This document shows, piece after piece, positions 48,791-62,643 of a stretch of DNA of 64,000 bases. Each line of letters begins with the position of its first letter. Within the stretch, counting starts at the first letter, position 1. The translations under genes and the position numbers were made by a program. The notes under the pieces were generated by a model. It was given only the letters and a program-made list of their open reading frames with translations. It was not told where the DNA came from and searched no databases. This stretch comes from Siphlonurus alternatus. Taxonomy: Eukaryota; Arthropoda; Insecta; Ephemeroptera; Siphlonuridae. The DNA is taken from NCBI GenBank assembly GCA_949825025.1, contig OX463778.1, positions 30,077,969-30,141,968 of the forward strand. The letters run 5' to 3'.

Positions 48791-49118
48791 TCATGTAGGT
48801 TGTCCATTTTGCATTACAATACCGTTATGATATCACGTACTGAATACTTATATAGATGGCAACATATGATTGACAAAATTAATTAAAAGACTTGAAACCA
48901 AACGAGCGTAGGCGAGTTTACACCCCACCCCTAGTATCAATTAAAATATAATATTATGTTTTATAAAACTTTTTTTTTTCTCTTGACTGGAAAAAATATT
49001 ATGTATATTATAATTTTAGAAATTTTTATTTTTTTAAATCAATCAGATCGAATACAATTATGACATATTAAAAAAGTGGTTATTTAAATTTTTATTTTTT
49101 TTATAATGAACTGACGAG

Positions 49119-49217
49119 GGCTCGGAAGAGTCGATTCTGCGCCATGCGGACTTGCTGCTAAGCAACGGAACTCGTCTGGGGGAGACGAAAATTCTGATTA
49201 TGCTCCGCGTCAACCAG
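49119..49217 (+). CDS. Internal exon of an unnamed gene (exon 1 of 3 seen)
   Basis: 33 codons in phase 0 between AG at 49117-49118 and donor GTTAGA at 49218. Peptide starts GSEESILRHADLLLSNGTRL and ends ILIMLRVNQ. An in-frame TGA lies just upstream, so the start is set by the splice site. GC content stands out from the AT-rich flanks. It reads in phase into 49616-49759. Family not recognised. Confidence 0.5.
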
Positions 49218-49342
49218 GTTAGAAGTATAATATTAATTAATACTTATAAATAATAATTTAATAATGTTTCATACAATCGTAAGCAAATTATCTTAAGCGC
49301 CTAAAATGGTTTTTTATAATGTAAAGTATAATATACGTATAT

Positions 49343-49510
49343 ATACGTTGCAGGCGCGGATCCAGAAAAAAACTTCGGAGGGGGCTACCTTCATAAGGCC
49401 AATGTTAAAAAAAAATTGGAGTGGGGAAATGCCTATATTGCCCATGTTAAATCCAAAATTTTAGGGGGGGGGAGCTCTCCTTCCCCCCTGGATCCTCGCC
49501 TGATACGTTG
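49343..49510. mobile_element. hAT-type MITE with intact 8-bp target duplication
   Basis: Element 49351-49502 (152 bp) begins CAGGCGCGGATCCAG and ends CTGGATCCTCGCCTG. ATACGTTG flanks both sides (49343-49350, 49503-49510). An 8-bp duplication and CAG...CTG ends are hAT hallmarks. The perfect duplication suggests a fairly recent insertion into this intron. Confidence 0.9.
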
Positions 49511-49615
49511 TACAAAAGTTATGCGTATTATACATATATACGTGTCAATATAATCACCTATCCAATCACTTTTTTTTTTCACCACTTATTCTTTTGACTA
49601 TATAATAATATACAG

Positions 49616-49759
49616 AGGATGCTGGCGTCACCATGGCAGGCCCTCAAGTTGGTTGCGGCGCTTGAGTCTAGCGGTCGCTTGATGGAGGCGTGGCAGGAGG
49701 CTCGCGTCTGTGTGGCCAAGCTGCATCGTCTGGCCGGGGTGCTCGCCTCCAGGGATGAG
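49616..49759 (+). CDS. Internal exon of the same unnamed gene (exon 2 of 3 seen)
   Basis: 48 codons, phase 0, after ATATACAG and before donor GTGCGC at 49760. Only one frame is open: RMLASPWQALKLVAALESSG, then RLMEAWQEARVCVAKLHRLA and GVLASRDE. Mostly amphipathic helix, as in helical-repeat proteins. The other two frames stop, which supports coding. Confidence 0.6.
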
Positions 49760-49879
49760 GTGCGCTCTTATGGTGGTTGTGTTTTTACACTTAATTTAAT
49801 TTACACTTAAAACATATACACGACGCTTAATATATATTCAGTCTTGACTGTCTTGAGTAATTTTTACAAACGCTTTTTT

Positions 49880-49995
49880 AATGGAGTATCGACCTCATTT
49901 TTTTGTTATTGCAGAAATGAATAGAATAAAAGGTGCAAAGTTATGCTACCCTGTTTTTTTTCAGATATTTTAGAGGATTTTTGAAAGAAATTGTT
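49880..49995. mobile_element. Half copy of the GGAGTATC MITE
   Basis: Begins GGAGTATCGACCTCA and includes AAGTTATGCTACCCTG, as at 3926 and 61748. The right half is missing. Confidence 0.6.
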
Positions 49996-50567
49996 AAATT
50001 TGTACTTTTTTTGATTAAATTTTCAGGACTTATATATGCATACAATATATTTAAATAAATTTTAATATTATTTTTTATTGCTATATATAGATAAAATTTA
50101 AAATGTATTCATTCATTGCATATAATAAAATATGTTTCAATATTTTCAATCAAATAACATTATATAATATCTATAATATGTTATAAATTATCATTATAAT
50201 ATGTTGTCTCTAAGATTTTTTAAAAATATATATTTATATTTTATATAATAATATAATATAGAACGGACTGTAATTCATGCAACCATGGCAATGAAACTTC
50301 GATCATCCAATTTTCTTCTTTTCATCTTCATTTCTGAAATCATACAAATATTATAATTTGTACAGAAATTAGAATTTGATTTAAATTCATTTCAAAATGG
50401 TCTATAATTATTCGAAAAATCATATTACATCTTACATAAATTTTTGGCTAACTGACTTTTCAGTTTTTAGCCTATAGTTACAATCAACCACGTGCGCCAC
50501 ATCACTTATATCCTGAAAAGTATACTACTTGCAGCTCATACAATTATAACAAGTTGCATGAGTTCCT
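49996..50567. other. AT-rich intron-like sequence
   Basis: No gene or clear repeat structure. Confidence 0.4.
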
Positions 50568-50695
50568 GGGGGGTCTTCAAATAACACCACTTAACCTAAA
50601 CTTGGCCTAAGACTGTCTTAGCGCAACAATAAAGAATACACTAAGACTGTCTTAATTTTAGGATTGTTGTAATTTGTGTTATTTGAAGACCCCCC
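50568..50695. mobile_element. Small MITE with 20-bp perfect terminal repeats
   Basis: Starts GGGGGGTCTTCAAATAACAC and ends with its exact complement, 128 bp in all. A palindromic AAGACTGTCTT occurs twice inside. Target duplication not obvious. Confidence 0.8.
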
Positions 50696-50892
50696 TGGCG
50701 CTTTAAATTTAAAGTTGCCCTTAAAAACCACTCTTACTTTGTAGACAACCGGTATATCACATAAAGGCACACCTCGTATAACTGTTTTAATTTGGGAAGG
50801 AAAGGTGCATTGGGCAGAAGACAGAGGAGTTGCGAGATCTTTCCCTGAAGAAATAGATATGGAATTGTTACTTTTGACACAGGATAATATAA

Positions 50893-50903
50893 TTATATAA
50901 TTA

Positions 50904-50974
<71 letters not shown>

Positions 50975-51030
50975 TGTATGTATGTATGTATGTATGTATG
51001 TATGTATGTATGTATGTATATATATATATT
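50893..51030. repeat. (AT)n and (ATGT)n microsatellite
   Basis: An AT run to about 50946 followed by about 18 ATGT units, then AT again. The open frame of M-Y-V-C residues across it is an artefact. Confidence 0.95.
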
Positions 51031-51099
51031 ATACGGCTTCGCTATTATACCAATTTAGTTGTGTCTTCTTCTTACCTTCATTCAACTTGACACGTTTAG

Positions 51100-51244
51100 G
51101 CGAGCATGGGTGGCCCATTGTCCGATCGCTCGTTGCTGCCCGAGCCCCGTGCTCTTGCCTCACTGGTGCACGGACCGCTGCTGCTGGATACCGCGAGCTT
51201 CGTCCGCCGAGCCGTCTCGCCCCCGCCTGCACTGCGACACGATG
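51100..51244 (+). CDS. Internal exon of the same unnamed gene (exon 3 of 3 seen)
   Basis: A long pyrimidine tract and TTTAG precede 51100; donor GTACGT follows at 51245. In phase 0 with the previous exon it gives ASMGGPLSDRSLLPEPRALA then SLVHGPLLLDTASFVRRAV and on to PALRHD, ending in phase 1. LxxLVHGPLLLDTxxF faintly recalls the DHH-phosphoesterase motif of prune-type exopolyphosphatases (LLhGtIiLDxxNm), but the rest does not match and I do not assign it. All three frames are open here, so frame choice rests on splice phase. Confidence 0.5.
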
Positions 51245-51304
51245 GTACGTAGACGACGATTAGACGTACCGAGGTTTCAGAAGAAAATGTCAGGAAGACC
51301 TTAA

Positions 51305-51590
51305 CCCTCTTGGGGGCATGCCGGGTATGAGGTGGAAACGTTGTTTAATACTAATCACTCGGAGCAGATCCAGCCATCCAGCGCTTGTTTCCCCCTCCCC
51401 CCCCCCCACTTTCTCCTTTTTTTGCTTTTTCTTTTTGTTTTTTTATTTTTTTTTTCCTCTTAAATTTCTGATTTTTTAGCAAATGACGACAAATGACTTG
51501 TAATTATTATTTTTTTTTAAATTATACTAGCATTATCACTATCAGTATATATATCAGTATTATTATATTATTTTATATGTTGGCACCCAA
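51305..51590. other. Non-coding sequence with C- and T-rich tracts
   Basis: No gene. A pyrimidine-rich region (51390-51460) is followed by AT-rich sequence. Confidence 0.4.
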
Positions 51591-51895
51591 AGCCGAATTC
51601 GGCCCAAGACCGAAAAAAATACGCAGAACTAGAGATTGAAACATCGCGAAATGCTCCAAAGCCGAAATGAATTCAAATTTCGGCTTTGAGTCAAACCACG
51701 ATGCTCCAAACTAGTTCTGGCCAAATCAAAATGCTCAAAAGCCGATGGAGACTTTTATTTAGGCTTTAAGTATTTTCATTTGACCAGAACTAGTTTGGAG
51801 CATCGTGGTTTGACCCAAAGCCGAAATGAGATATTATTTCGGGTTTGGAGAAAAATTTGCCCACATCTAGTTCTGCGCATTTTGCAGAGTTCACG
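51591..51895. mobile_element. Foldback MITE with AAAGCCGAAAT motifs
   Basis: 36-bp arms with one mismatch (51691-51726 and 51778-51813, starting TCAAACCACGATGCTCCAAA). Outer arms with ACGCAGAACTAGA (about 51620) and its near-complement (about 51878). Short CAAAGCCGAA units recur. No coding. Confidence 0.75.
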
Positions 51896-53460
51896 TTACT
51901 TATTTATATTCCATCAAAGGAAGAATAACTCTGCTAGCAGCTGTTCTAAAATTATATGCTATATATTTTATTTATTTATATAATATAATATTATAAAACT
52001 TCTAGAAAACTCGGTGCTTAATTTAGTTTAGATTATGACTTCCGTAATAACAAAGTAATATTAAATTTTAATCATATTCAGCTCTCTCCTGAATTCAACT
52101 AATAACTAACAATTAATTTTACCGCGGGTCTCCGAGTCTAATTAATATAACAATTCTCCTTTGTTACATTTACGTGAGCATGCAGTAATTGAATTAAATG
52201 CTCTCTGTTACAGATCACGTGTGGCCTCCAAACGACCCAATTTAATGATTGATAAACTTATATATTCTCTAACCTAGCTACAACTGCATGTGTTTTAATT
52301 TCATAAAATCAATTATATTATATTACTTGCGTGAGAAGCAATAAAAAAGTAATTAAAAAAAACTAAATTTTATCACCAAATAGTATGAAAAGGCGGAAAT
52401 TAATGCTTCTATTGTATAAATACATATTTTGATGGATACTTAATTTTTTCATAAAGAAGGTTACACAATATTACAGTGACAAAAATATGCATGTACAAAA
52501 CGTATATATACTCCTTGCTTCTGAAAAATTCCCTTTGCAGCCTTGTAATCAACATGCTGTGTTTTATACTTACGGGGCATGATGATTAACAAGACTGCAG
52601 AAGGAAATTTTCAGAGGCGAGGAGTGTGCGTATTATCGTTAGGAATATAATACATAAATTAATGAGAACGTGTTCGAAAAACATCATCGACTGCAAAGAT
52701 AGCATTTAAAGTTTAATTACTTAAATTTACATGTAAAATAAAATTCAAATTGAAATTATTATTTACGCAGCAACAGTTACAGAACCAATTAATGTACCAA
52801 ATATTATAATAAAGTCAACATAATAACATGCTTAAAAAATAATGATGGTAAAACATAATTGAATTATAATTAAAAAAATAAACAGTAAAATAAAAGTCAT
52901 GCACAACTTATAGCAGAAATGTTTAAAACAGAGCATTCATCAAGTTGGTTCGAAATTGAAAGAACGAGGATTTAAATATATCCTTAATAATCTTAAGAAT
53001 AAAATATATCGTACATAGCAAATATAATAAAAACATTTTTCGAAAGTTCAGTATTATCTATATACATAAGATAAATTCATATTGAGAGCACTGAACTATG
53101 AGAGTTTGAGAGTTTTATTAAATCAAATACGAGTGTGTAATCTATTATAATATAATTATTTAATTATTATGCTGTGAAGAGTAAACGTATCTCGACGTAT
53201 TAAAAATATTAGACTTCTTTATATTATAATATACATGCTCCAATATTGTTTCACTATATTGTACTTGATAATGGAGACACCGAATATCGCAACCTATCCA
53301 TCATTTTTTTGTTTAATTCATAAATTATTTATATATTGACTAAATGTTACAAAGTTAAACTCTAATTAAACTAAAATATTTCAATAAAAACAATAGAGAT
53401 AACCTATCATAGATACATCATGGACTCTTCAATATTAGAAGATAAATCAGGAGGTACGAT
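51896..53460. other. AT-rich non-coding sequence
   Basis: No gene supported. A loose inverted repeat involves CCTTGCTTCTGAAAAATTCC (52513) and its near-complement around 52598-52625, another probable foldback remnant. Confidence 0.4.
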
Positions 53461-53665
53461 CCTAGGACCTTGTTGCGATATCTCTTGCTAGAGGCGGGGG
53501 CGGCGGTGACGTCATGACGCCGGGGGAGGCGCCTGCTGGCCCGCTAAGAGCACGGGAGGCGCCGGGCTGAGCACAGTCGCGACCTGGCATCCCTCCTGGA
53601 AGCACCCCCGCAAGCAGCTTCTTCCGAGTCCGCAGCGAGCGAGCGTGATCCGAGTCGCCTGCAGG
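53461..53665 (+). other. GC-rich exon-like or promoter-like island ending in a strong donor
   Basis: 205 bp of GC-rich sequence in AT-rich surroundings, ending CCTGCAG before GTGAGT. It contains a perfect CRE (TGACGTCA, 53507-53514). Reading 1: a 5'-UTR exon and promoter for FOXRED2, whose first coding exon (acceptor before 59658) lies 6 kb on. Reading 2: a further exon of the upstream gene, entering after TTGCTAG at 53491 (stops at TGA 53515) or after GCTAAG at about 53550, open to the donor with SRDLASLLEAPPQAASSESA. Reading 1 fits the CRE and donor best. Confidence 0.4.
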
Positions 53666-53864
53666 TGAGTGTGCCAATTTACCAAACTTGCAGTGGAATT
53701 AACGAAACCAATCACAGAAAGATAAGGCAAAACAATTTACCATTTATAAAATACGGCATTTATTACATATGATTATTTTTGGATAGTATAAATTTAAGCT
53801 AGATTTAATTCAAGTTTTGCTCAACTTATATTAAGTAAGCTGAAATTTTGACGTCTAGATGTAA

Positions 53865-53910
53865 AACCTTAATTCTGCATTATATTTATATATAATGCAG
53901 AATTAAGGTT
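53865..53910. repeat. Perfect 21-bp hairpin
   Basis: Arms AACCTTAATTCTGCATTATA(T) and exact complement with a 4-nt loop (TTAT). The perfect stem and tiny loop argue for a minimal foldback element over a microRNA precursor. Confidence 0.85.
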
Positions 53911-55995
<2,085 letters not shown>

Positions 55996-56780
55996 TATGT
56001 ATGTATAAAATATATCCCTCCCTTCTTAAACCATTTCTACATCATCTGTCCCTCGTGGCTTATAAAAAATTAATTTGTCCACAGTTTTAAAATATTTTAA
56101 CAACCTATATAGCATATATATATATATATAGCCTTGTGTTCCATTAATTAAATTTGAATAAAGAGATTTATCGCCGGATCTTCGTCATCTTCGACGCTGT
56201 ACAATTTTTTTGAAAATAACCTCGTGTTGATTTTGAATCGATTATAAGGAATATTAAGACCATCTTAAAACAATGATAGTTAATCAAAACAAAATCTGTT
56301 TTGAGCTACAATATTTCCTTTTAAATATTTCCTATATTTTTATATATAATATGTAAAAAGTGGTATTGAAATATCTCCGTTTTATTTTATTTTTTTTTTT
56401 TTTTATTATTATTAATTTTTTTCTGCTATTGATGGTCATTTTACAATTATGTTATGTAATATTTATATGAAAATGAGAATTATAGTTATGTATCACATAC
56501 CAGGCTTATGACATAATTATGCCTACCATGTCATGTAAAGGTAATATTTATTTTTTTCACATTTCAAACTGCCAAACTGGACATTACACTAAAATGACCA
56601 TATAGATAGTCTATGTACAGTACAATCTAGTTTATTCATGACTTGTACTGTGTAAGTATAAAGATACAAAGATCTCTATTATATAAGCATGCACAGGGAT
56701 TTTTTAATTTGTTTTCTATAATTAAAAAAAAATTAAAATACAGCTAATTTCTTAGCATAACCCGAAAAAAAAGTTATATT
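55996..56780. other. AT-rich non-coding sequence
   Basis: No gene or repeat family recognised. Confidence 0.4.
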
Positions 56781-56789
56781 TTAACCGTA

Positions 56790-56985
56790 TCACCTCTCGA
56801 CACCTGGTTAATCCTACCCGACTGGCACGAGGTGCGCACTGTGCCCCCCCCCCCCCCTTTCCTTCTGTAACCCCTGCTGTTGCCACCGGGCACGGTGAAC
56901 ACTATTTCACGCTCCGCCGCAGCACCGGCCTATATACCCTCCCACAGTCAAGTGGCGGTGGACCTACGCAGACAAGCATGCAGTG
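56790..56985. promoter_or_regulatory. GC-richer island with a TATA-like box
   Basis: Contains a C16 run (about 56844-56859) and GGCCTATATACCCTCCC near 56927, a TATA-box-like element in a GC-rich setting, followed by CCTACGCAG. A possible alternative promoter for FOXRED2 (coding start 2.7 kb downstream) or a repeat fragment. Weak. Confidence 0.25.
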
Positions 56986-57233
56986 AATATTCAATCTTTT
57001 TACCCTCCCACTGTAGCCCCGAGATATTCAATTATTAATGATTTTAAATGATGCCTTCATAAAGCTAGTGAACATTATAATGAAATTATTATAATGTTAG
57101 CATTTATCTATAAATTATAAAAGTTGATTAATATGCAAATTAGTGATTTATTTGAGATATATTCATGCACGCTTTGTAAAGAATTTAAAGGTTATAGAAC
57201 CACACAATTTTTTTATGTAACAGCATCAATTTC

Positions 57234-57317
<84 letters not shown>

Positions 57318-57860
57318 ATCCCGACATCCTAGCTGCTAAAAGTTTTATTTTTGTAAAATCCCTATATTATAATAATCCAGGATAGACATGAAAAAGTATA
57401 TGGGGGGTTGGCAAAATTAGTTGCTAACGGAAACTTCGCCCTTCACCCATATTATGTTCTTTTGGCCTATATGAACCCACAGTAGAAAGTCCTGTCAAGT
57501 CCTTCCTAGCCTTCATGGTCAAAAAGGATTAGTCTCGAATTTCAAAAAACATATTTTATCTCAAAATTACTTGTCGCACATCATATGCAAAAGGTATCAA
57601 AGTAAAGCTTAAACTACAAAACAAGGGTAAAAATTAACTTGCCTATTAATTAATTTTACTACTAATTGATTATCATATGATAATTATGAAAATAATTATC
57701 ATTCATTATCATATAATTATAGTAATATTTTGTTCAAATATTTTCATTCTGGATGTAAATTATAATATTTTTTATATAAAAATATAATGCATATTTATTT
57801 TCAAGTGTTTGTGAAGTGAAGTGAAAAAGTGTGAAGTGAAAGCATACAGCTAATTATATT
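56986..57860. other. AT-rich non-coding sequence with an (AT)n microsatellite
   Basis: The (AT)n run spans 57237-57315. No gene. Confidence 0.5.
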
Positions 57861-58091
57861 AATTTTGTATGTTGCTTCAAACTGTTCTAAACTTAAGTCA
57901 CGGACATAATCTACATTACATCAAGAGACTGACACTGTCATGCAAAATTGACATTTTTGATAATCATATTGTTGAAATAATTATCCCCATGCAATGTTAT
58001 TGTAAACATATTTGTACAATTTCTGTATTTCTAATTCATGGTAAGGTGGAGAAAAGACATTAATGTCTTAACCTCGCCATTAATAAAGACG
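57861..58091 (+). mobile_element. Probable non-LTR retroposon 3' end
   Basis: ACATTAATGTCTTAACCTCG then CCATTAATAAAGAC leads straight into the ATTCT run. An AATAAA-containing end followed by a short tandem tail is typical of some LINE or SINE 3' ends. The 64-codon frame from 57869 is not recognised. Confidence 0.4.
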
Positions 58092-58414
58092 ATTCTATTC
58101 TATTCTATTCTATTCTATTCTATTCTATTCTATTCTATTCTATTCTATTCTATTCTATTCTATTCTATTCTATTCTATTCTATTCTATTCTATTCTATTC
58201 TATTCTATTCTATTCTATTCTATTCTATTCTATTCTATTCTATTCTATTCTATTCTATTCTATTCTATTCTATTCTATTCTATTCTATTCTATTCTATTC
58301 TATTCTATTCTATTCTATTCTATTCTATTCTATTCTATTCTATTCTATTCTATTCTATTCTATTCTATTCTATTCTATTCTATTCTATTCTATTCTATTC
58401 TATTCTATTCTATT
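58092..58414. repeat. Pure (ATTCT)n pentanucleotide microsatellite, about 64 copies
   Basis: 323 bp of uninterrupted ATTCT. A long frame of repeating S-I-L-F-Y is its translation and not a gene. The same pentamer expands in human ATXN10 (SCA10). Confidence 0.98.
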
Positions 58415-59657
58415 AATCAGATTGTTTGGTATATATCTTCTGCCTCTGACTCGAATTCACTGCTAATATATTCATGATAAAAAAAATAAAAAAAAATATT
58501 AAAATAATAAAATTAATAAATTTAAATTATCGTCGTGACCTCCCCCCCTTTTTTTTTTTTTTTTTTTTTTTGTTCGCTGCATAAATTGTCATCTTTTGTG
58601 AAGACTCCGTGTCAATATTGAATTTATTCTTCAAGTCGTATAAGATAAAGTTCAGGTGAATTTTGATTGCAAGAATGGCGTACTCGAAAGCTTCATATAA
58701 CGGCAAAGTAGATTCATGATATATATGCACTGAAGTATATTAAAACCACACAAAGAAACTTATATACTGAGGGATGTGTGTCACAAAGGCGACGTTTGCA
58801 AATTAATCGACTGAACTATTGAATGTAATAAAAGTTCTAATTAAAGCCTTTAATTTATTTTATTATAAAGTCATCAGTTGGAAACTCAAGTTGTTATTAA
58901 TTTAGTGTTAAATTTATAATTTTATACATAATTAAAGGTTTTTGCAGTGTTTTTCTTTTCCTCTTAAAAATAAAATTTAAAAATAAAAACAAATAAAATC
59001 ATTTGCTTCACCAGGAAGAAACTTACTTTTCAACTGTTATGTACTTTTGTCATATAATCAAGTCCAGATAAAAAAACACGGAGCGAAACTACAAAGAGTT
59101 TTAACACAAACTTGAGCAATATTTTTAGAACATCAGAAACTTTTCTTCTTAACTACAGTAAAAGTTTAAAGAGTCTTTGAATTTATATATGATGATTACG
59201 ATGCTTCAATATATAATCTTCTGTAAAAAAAAGTGATAAAAAAAAATAATACATGGTTCGTGTTTTTAAAATTTTCATTTGAAAAAATGAAAAAAATACC
59301 TTGTAGTTTAAAAAGAAGTTTAATTTAAAGATGACTTTTTTGGGACTTAAAATTTCAATTAATTTGAATATTTAGTATATTATAATTTATTATAGTTAAG
59401 GTGCAAAGTAGATTTCATGTTCTATATTTACATTAATTTAATGCATATTTTGAATAAATATAATTATGTATTTCCATTAATTTATTATTATATACCCATT
59501 GTGGCATAATACTCTATACTATTTTACTTTATGTTTACTTAATTAATGTAAAATTAAGCCCCTGATCATTAAATTTAGTATAAAGGCAGTTGCGGTGCAC
59601 TAAAAATGATATGAATACATAGAATTTCTATAAGGTACCTGATGTGCCTGTCCACAG
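58415..59657. other. AT-rich sequence upstream of FOXRED2 exon
   Basis: No gene. A T24-type run follows CCCCCCC at about 58542-58571. The acceptor CTGTCCACAG lies at the end (AG at 59655-59656). Confidence 0.4.
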
Positions 59658-59669
59658 AGAGCGTGAGCC

Positions 59670-59862
59670 ATGCAACAAGCCGCGGCGCTGTTGCTCTCCG
59701 CCTTGGGCCTCATGCTCCAGGTCGCTCGACCCACCCCGGCCCACGGTGCACTCAGCACTGACTATTGCGTCATCGGAGCTGGACCTGCGGGACTGCAAAT
59801 GGGATTTTTTCTGCAGAAAGCCGGACGAGACTACGTCATTTTAGAAAGAAACAACATTTCAG
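59670..59862 (+). CDS. FOXRED2: FOXRED2, first coding exon
   Basis: FOXRED2 (ERFAD) is an ER-lumen FAD-dependent oxidoreductase that works with SEL1L, OS9 and ERdj5 in ER-associated degradation. This exon encodes residues 1-64: a hydrophobic signal peptide ([20 protein letters not shown]), then [20 protein letters not shown] with the Rossmann GxGxxG (36-41), then [12 protein letters not shown]. This matches the family N-terminus closely. ATG at 59670 is chosen because it precedes the signal peptide and follows an acceptor (CTGTCCACAG before 59657). Donor GTACGC at 59863, phase 1 (split Gly codon), exactly compatible with 62644. The 5' UTR probably starts in an upstream exon (53461-53665 is one candidate). 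Confidence 0.93.
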
Positions 59863-62643
59863 GTACGCTTTGTTTTGTATTGTCGTAGTCTTTGGTGATT
59901 TTTTGGGGGGCATACATGACCAAAATGTGTTAATTGCCCCAAAATACCAACCAACCAACCAAACTGACTGTGAGATTTTAAGACAAAATGTCATGGTCTG
60001 GAACAACAACTTTGCTAACAATTCATTCGTGAAATATAATGACGACGTTCAAGTACGACCAAATGAAATCAGTGAAACACTTTAATGGTCAGTGTATGAG
60101 ACATCAACTATTTAATATTAACCAAAACAGTATATGAGACAGTTAAAACTGCAGGTAGAGCAAGAATTAATTCTCCAGTAGCAAAGGTCCATCTCAATAA
60201 AAAAAGATGCAGGGAAACTCCAGTCACTTGTAAAGAACGATGGGCGGTGGTCATTAGCAGAACAAACACTTGAGCGGCGCATTTTGCGGTGACCAACAGC
60301 AACGACGTACGACATCATTAGCCGCGTTAGTTTGACGCCATTCACATAGTGAGCAAATGTTGACTGACTCTCGTCCGGCAAGCAAGGGATTCCTCGTGGG
60401 CTCAAATGCCAAGTCTTGATCGCGCATCGTTATCTAACTTGATGATACTAGACGCTTGAAAAATACTGCACGTGAACCCTTCGTATATTTTTACAGTTTA
60501 TTATTTTATCACAATGTATATTTTAAACAGAATGTTTAGAATAAATTAATAAAGCATACAAGGTGAAGCATGTAGAGCAAGCATATAATATAATAAAATA
60601 GTAAATATTATAATAATATAATACAATTAATATATATAATATATACATTAAAGTTGGGGTGAAAATAAAAATGTAAAATTTTTTGGTTTGAAAATAGACG
60701 ATGCCTCCATGCATGCCGAAATTGCAGAAGTGAAAGCAGCCCTAATATTTTAAATGGGCAAGATGAAATCAAAATAAAAATTTTAATTTGACGAAATGAA
60801 TAAATAAAAAATAATTTTAAAATTATGTTCAAAAAATCTTTTAACCGACCCTATAATGTACCGCGCATAATTTAAGACGGTTGATATTTTTTAAATAATT
60901 CCTAAATTTATGCTGCCTGCCCCTATACTCTATTAATACTGCCATATGGTTACTGCGAACAGTGGACATGGATAAGGCGGAGTGGAGGAGAGAAACATCA
61001 TGTATAAGTGAAACATTAGAAACATTACAAATATCAATGAAATTTGTAAAAAAATCAACTGGGCATTTTTTTTCTTTATTCAATAAGGAATCATGTATCG
61101 CAGTAGTCTTTGTTATCAATAATTATATTATATAATTATGCATTCATTTATTCTCACTTATCCTATGACATCTTTTGGGGCAATCAGGGTTATACTTATA
61201 AGAATCCATCCCAATGGAGCATAGCCCTGGGGGCAATTAAACAGAATCTTTATTTTGCAAAAACGAGCTTTAAAAAAACATTCAATTTTAAGAAAAAGAA
61301 AATACATGAGTTTCTCACTTTAAACGACTTTAAATTTTAACATTATAATTATGTATTATTATATTATTAAATTGCTGTATACATAAATGTAAACACCGTG
61401 AATTCTATTCTCATAACAGTGATAATCATGACGGCACGCGAAACAAAAATAAAGTTCTATTTGAAAAACATTGCTCAAACCTGTTGGAAAAAAATTCACT
61501 TTACCAAACTGCCATGATCGAACTATATGATTCTTTGCCAAAATCATTAAATATAGAAAGTGATGTTCTTTTTAAAAATAAAATAGAATCAGTACTTATA
61601 TTTACAAAGAATGCTATTCAATAAAAGAATTCAACTCTAATATAGGTTACCAGAAAATGTAATAATTGCATGGTTGATAATTTTTATTTAGAATATATAT
61701 GTTTGTTTTTAAATTGGAAATATTACGTTATGTTTATGTATGCTTAAAATAGCGTATCGACCTCAAAAAATTTTATTTAAAAAATTGAAAAATGAATAGA
61801 GGGTACATGCAAGGTTATGCCACTCTGATTTTTTTTTTTTCAAATATTTTAGAGCCCAGGAAGTATTGCTAAAATTTTTTGGCAAGGTTGGGTTTGAAAC
61901 CACGCCCCTTTTATCCTTTATCCAAGAACTGTATTGGATCCAATAAACAAATCAAATCAAATTAGGAGAGGCGTATAGCTTGCACCCTCAATCCATTTCT
62001 GCAATAAAAAAATTTGAGGTCGATACTCCGATATATAATTGTGGTTAAGTAATATATTGGTTTAATTGATAATTGCATGTTTTTTTTTCATTTTATTATT
62101 TTTTATTGACGTGAATCTTGTTATAATGTACACCTAGTTATTCAAATATAAATTATTATTATTAAATACTATACATATTACACTCTCTGCCGGGAAATTA
62201 GGGACAAAAATAACTTAATTCTAATACAATACTATAGCACCACTTTTCATGTATCTGAATGTTGTAATGCCGTGCAAGAGACGTTACGCGGCGATCTTAT
62301 TATTATTTTTTAATCTAGATGGCTAGAGTGTGAGTGCTGTTCGTAAACCTCTCCCAAAATTGCAAATCTACATTTCTTTTTCTCTAGGAGCTTAGCAAAT
62401 CAGATATATGAGTATATCCGTTCTACCAGATGTTGGTATCATGGCATTAATTCCGTCTCGAATTGTCATCATATTGTATCAATGAAATTATTATACTTCT
62501 CCTGAGCATTCGATATTGTTAATACCATCATCTATTTATAGATATCAGTCTTGCATATATACGGCATACGGCTGTAATGAATAACACAATTCGGAACAGT
62601 CAGCATGTTTATTCGCAGTGAATTCTAGCCTGTTGGGTTTCAG
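59863..62643 (+). other. FOXRED2: FOXRED2 intron 1 with repeats
   Basis: 2.8-kb intron. Holds a copy of the dispersed repeat of 3605-3652 (59911-59959) and a moderately GC-rich patch (60150-60420) with small unsupported frames. A retroposon-like tail lies at about 61925-61965 (GGATCCAATAAACAAATC) inside a MITE at 61748-62031. It ends GGGTTTCAG. Confidence 0.85.
61748..62031. mobile_element. Foldback MITE (GGAGTATC family) in FOXRED2 intron
   Basis: Begins AGCGTATCGACCTCA and ends TGAGGTCGATACTCCG. Inner TTATGCCACTCTGATTTTT matches the family core. The right half contains a retroposon-like tail. Confidence 0.75.

Noticed and set aside
58038..58466. 142-codon frame of repeating S-I-L-F-Y
   Set aside because: Direct translation of the ATTCT microsatellite.
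60118..60405. 95-codon minus-strand frame in FOXRED2 intron 1
   Set aside because: No recognisable domain. The region is moderately GC-rich and could be transposon debris, but neither strand gives a consistent protein.
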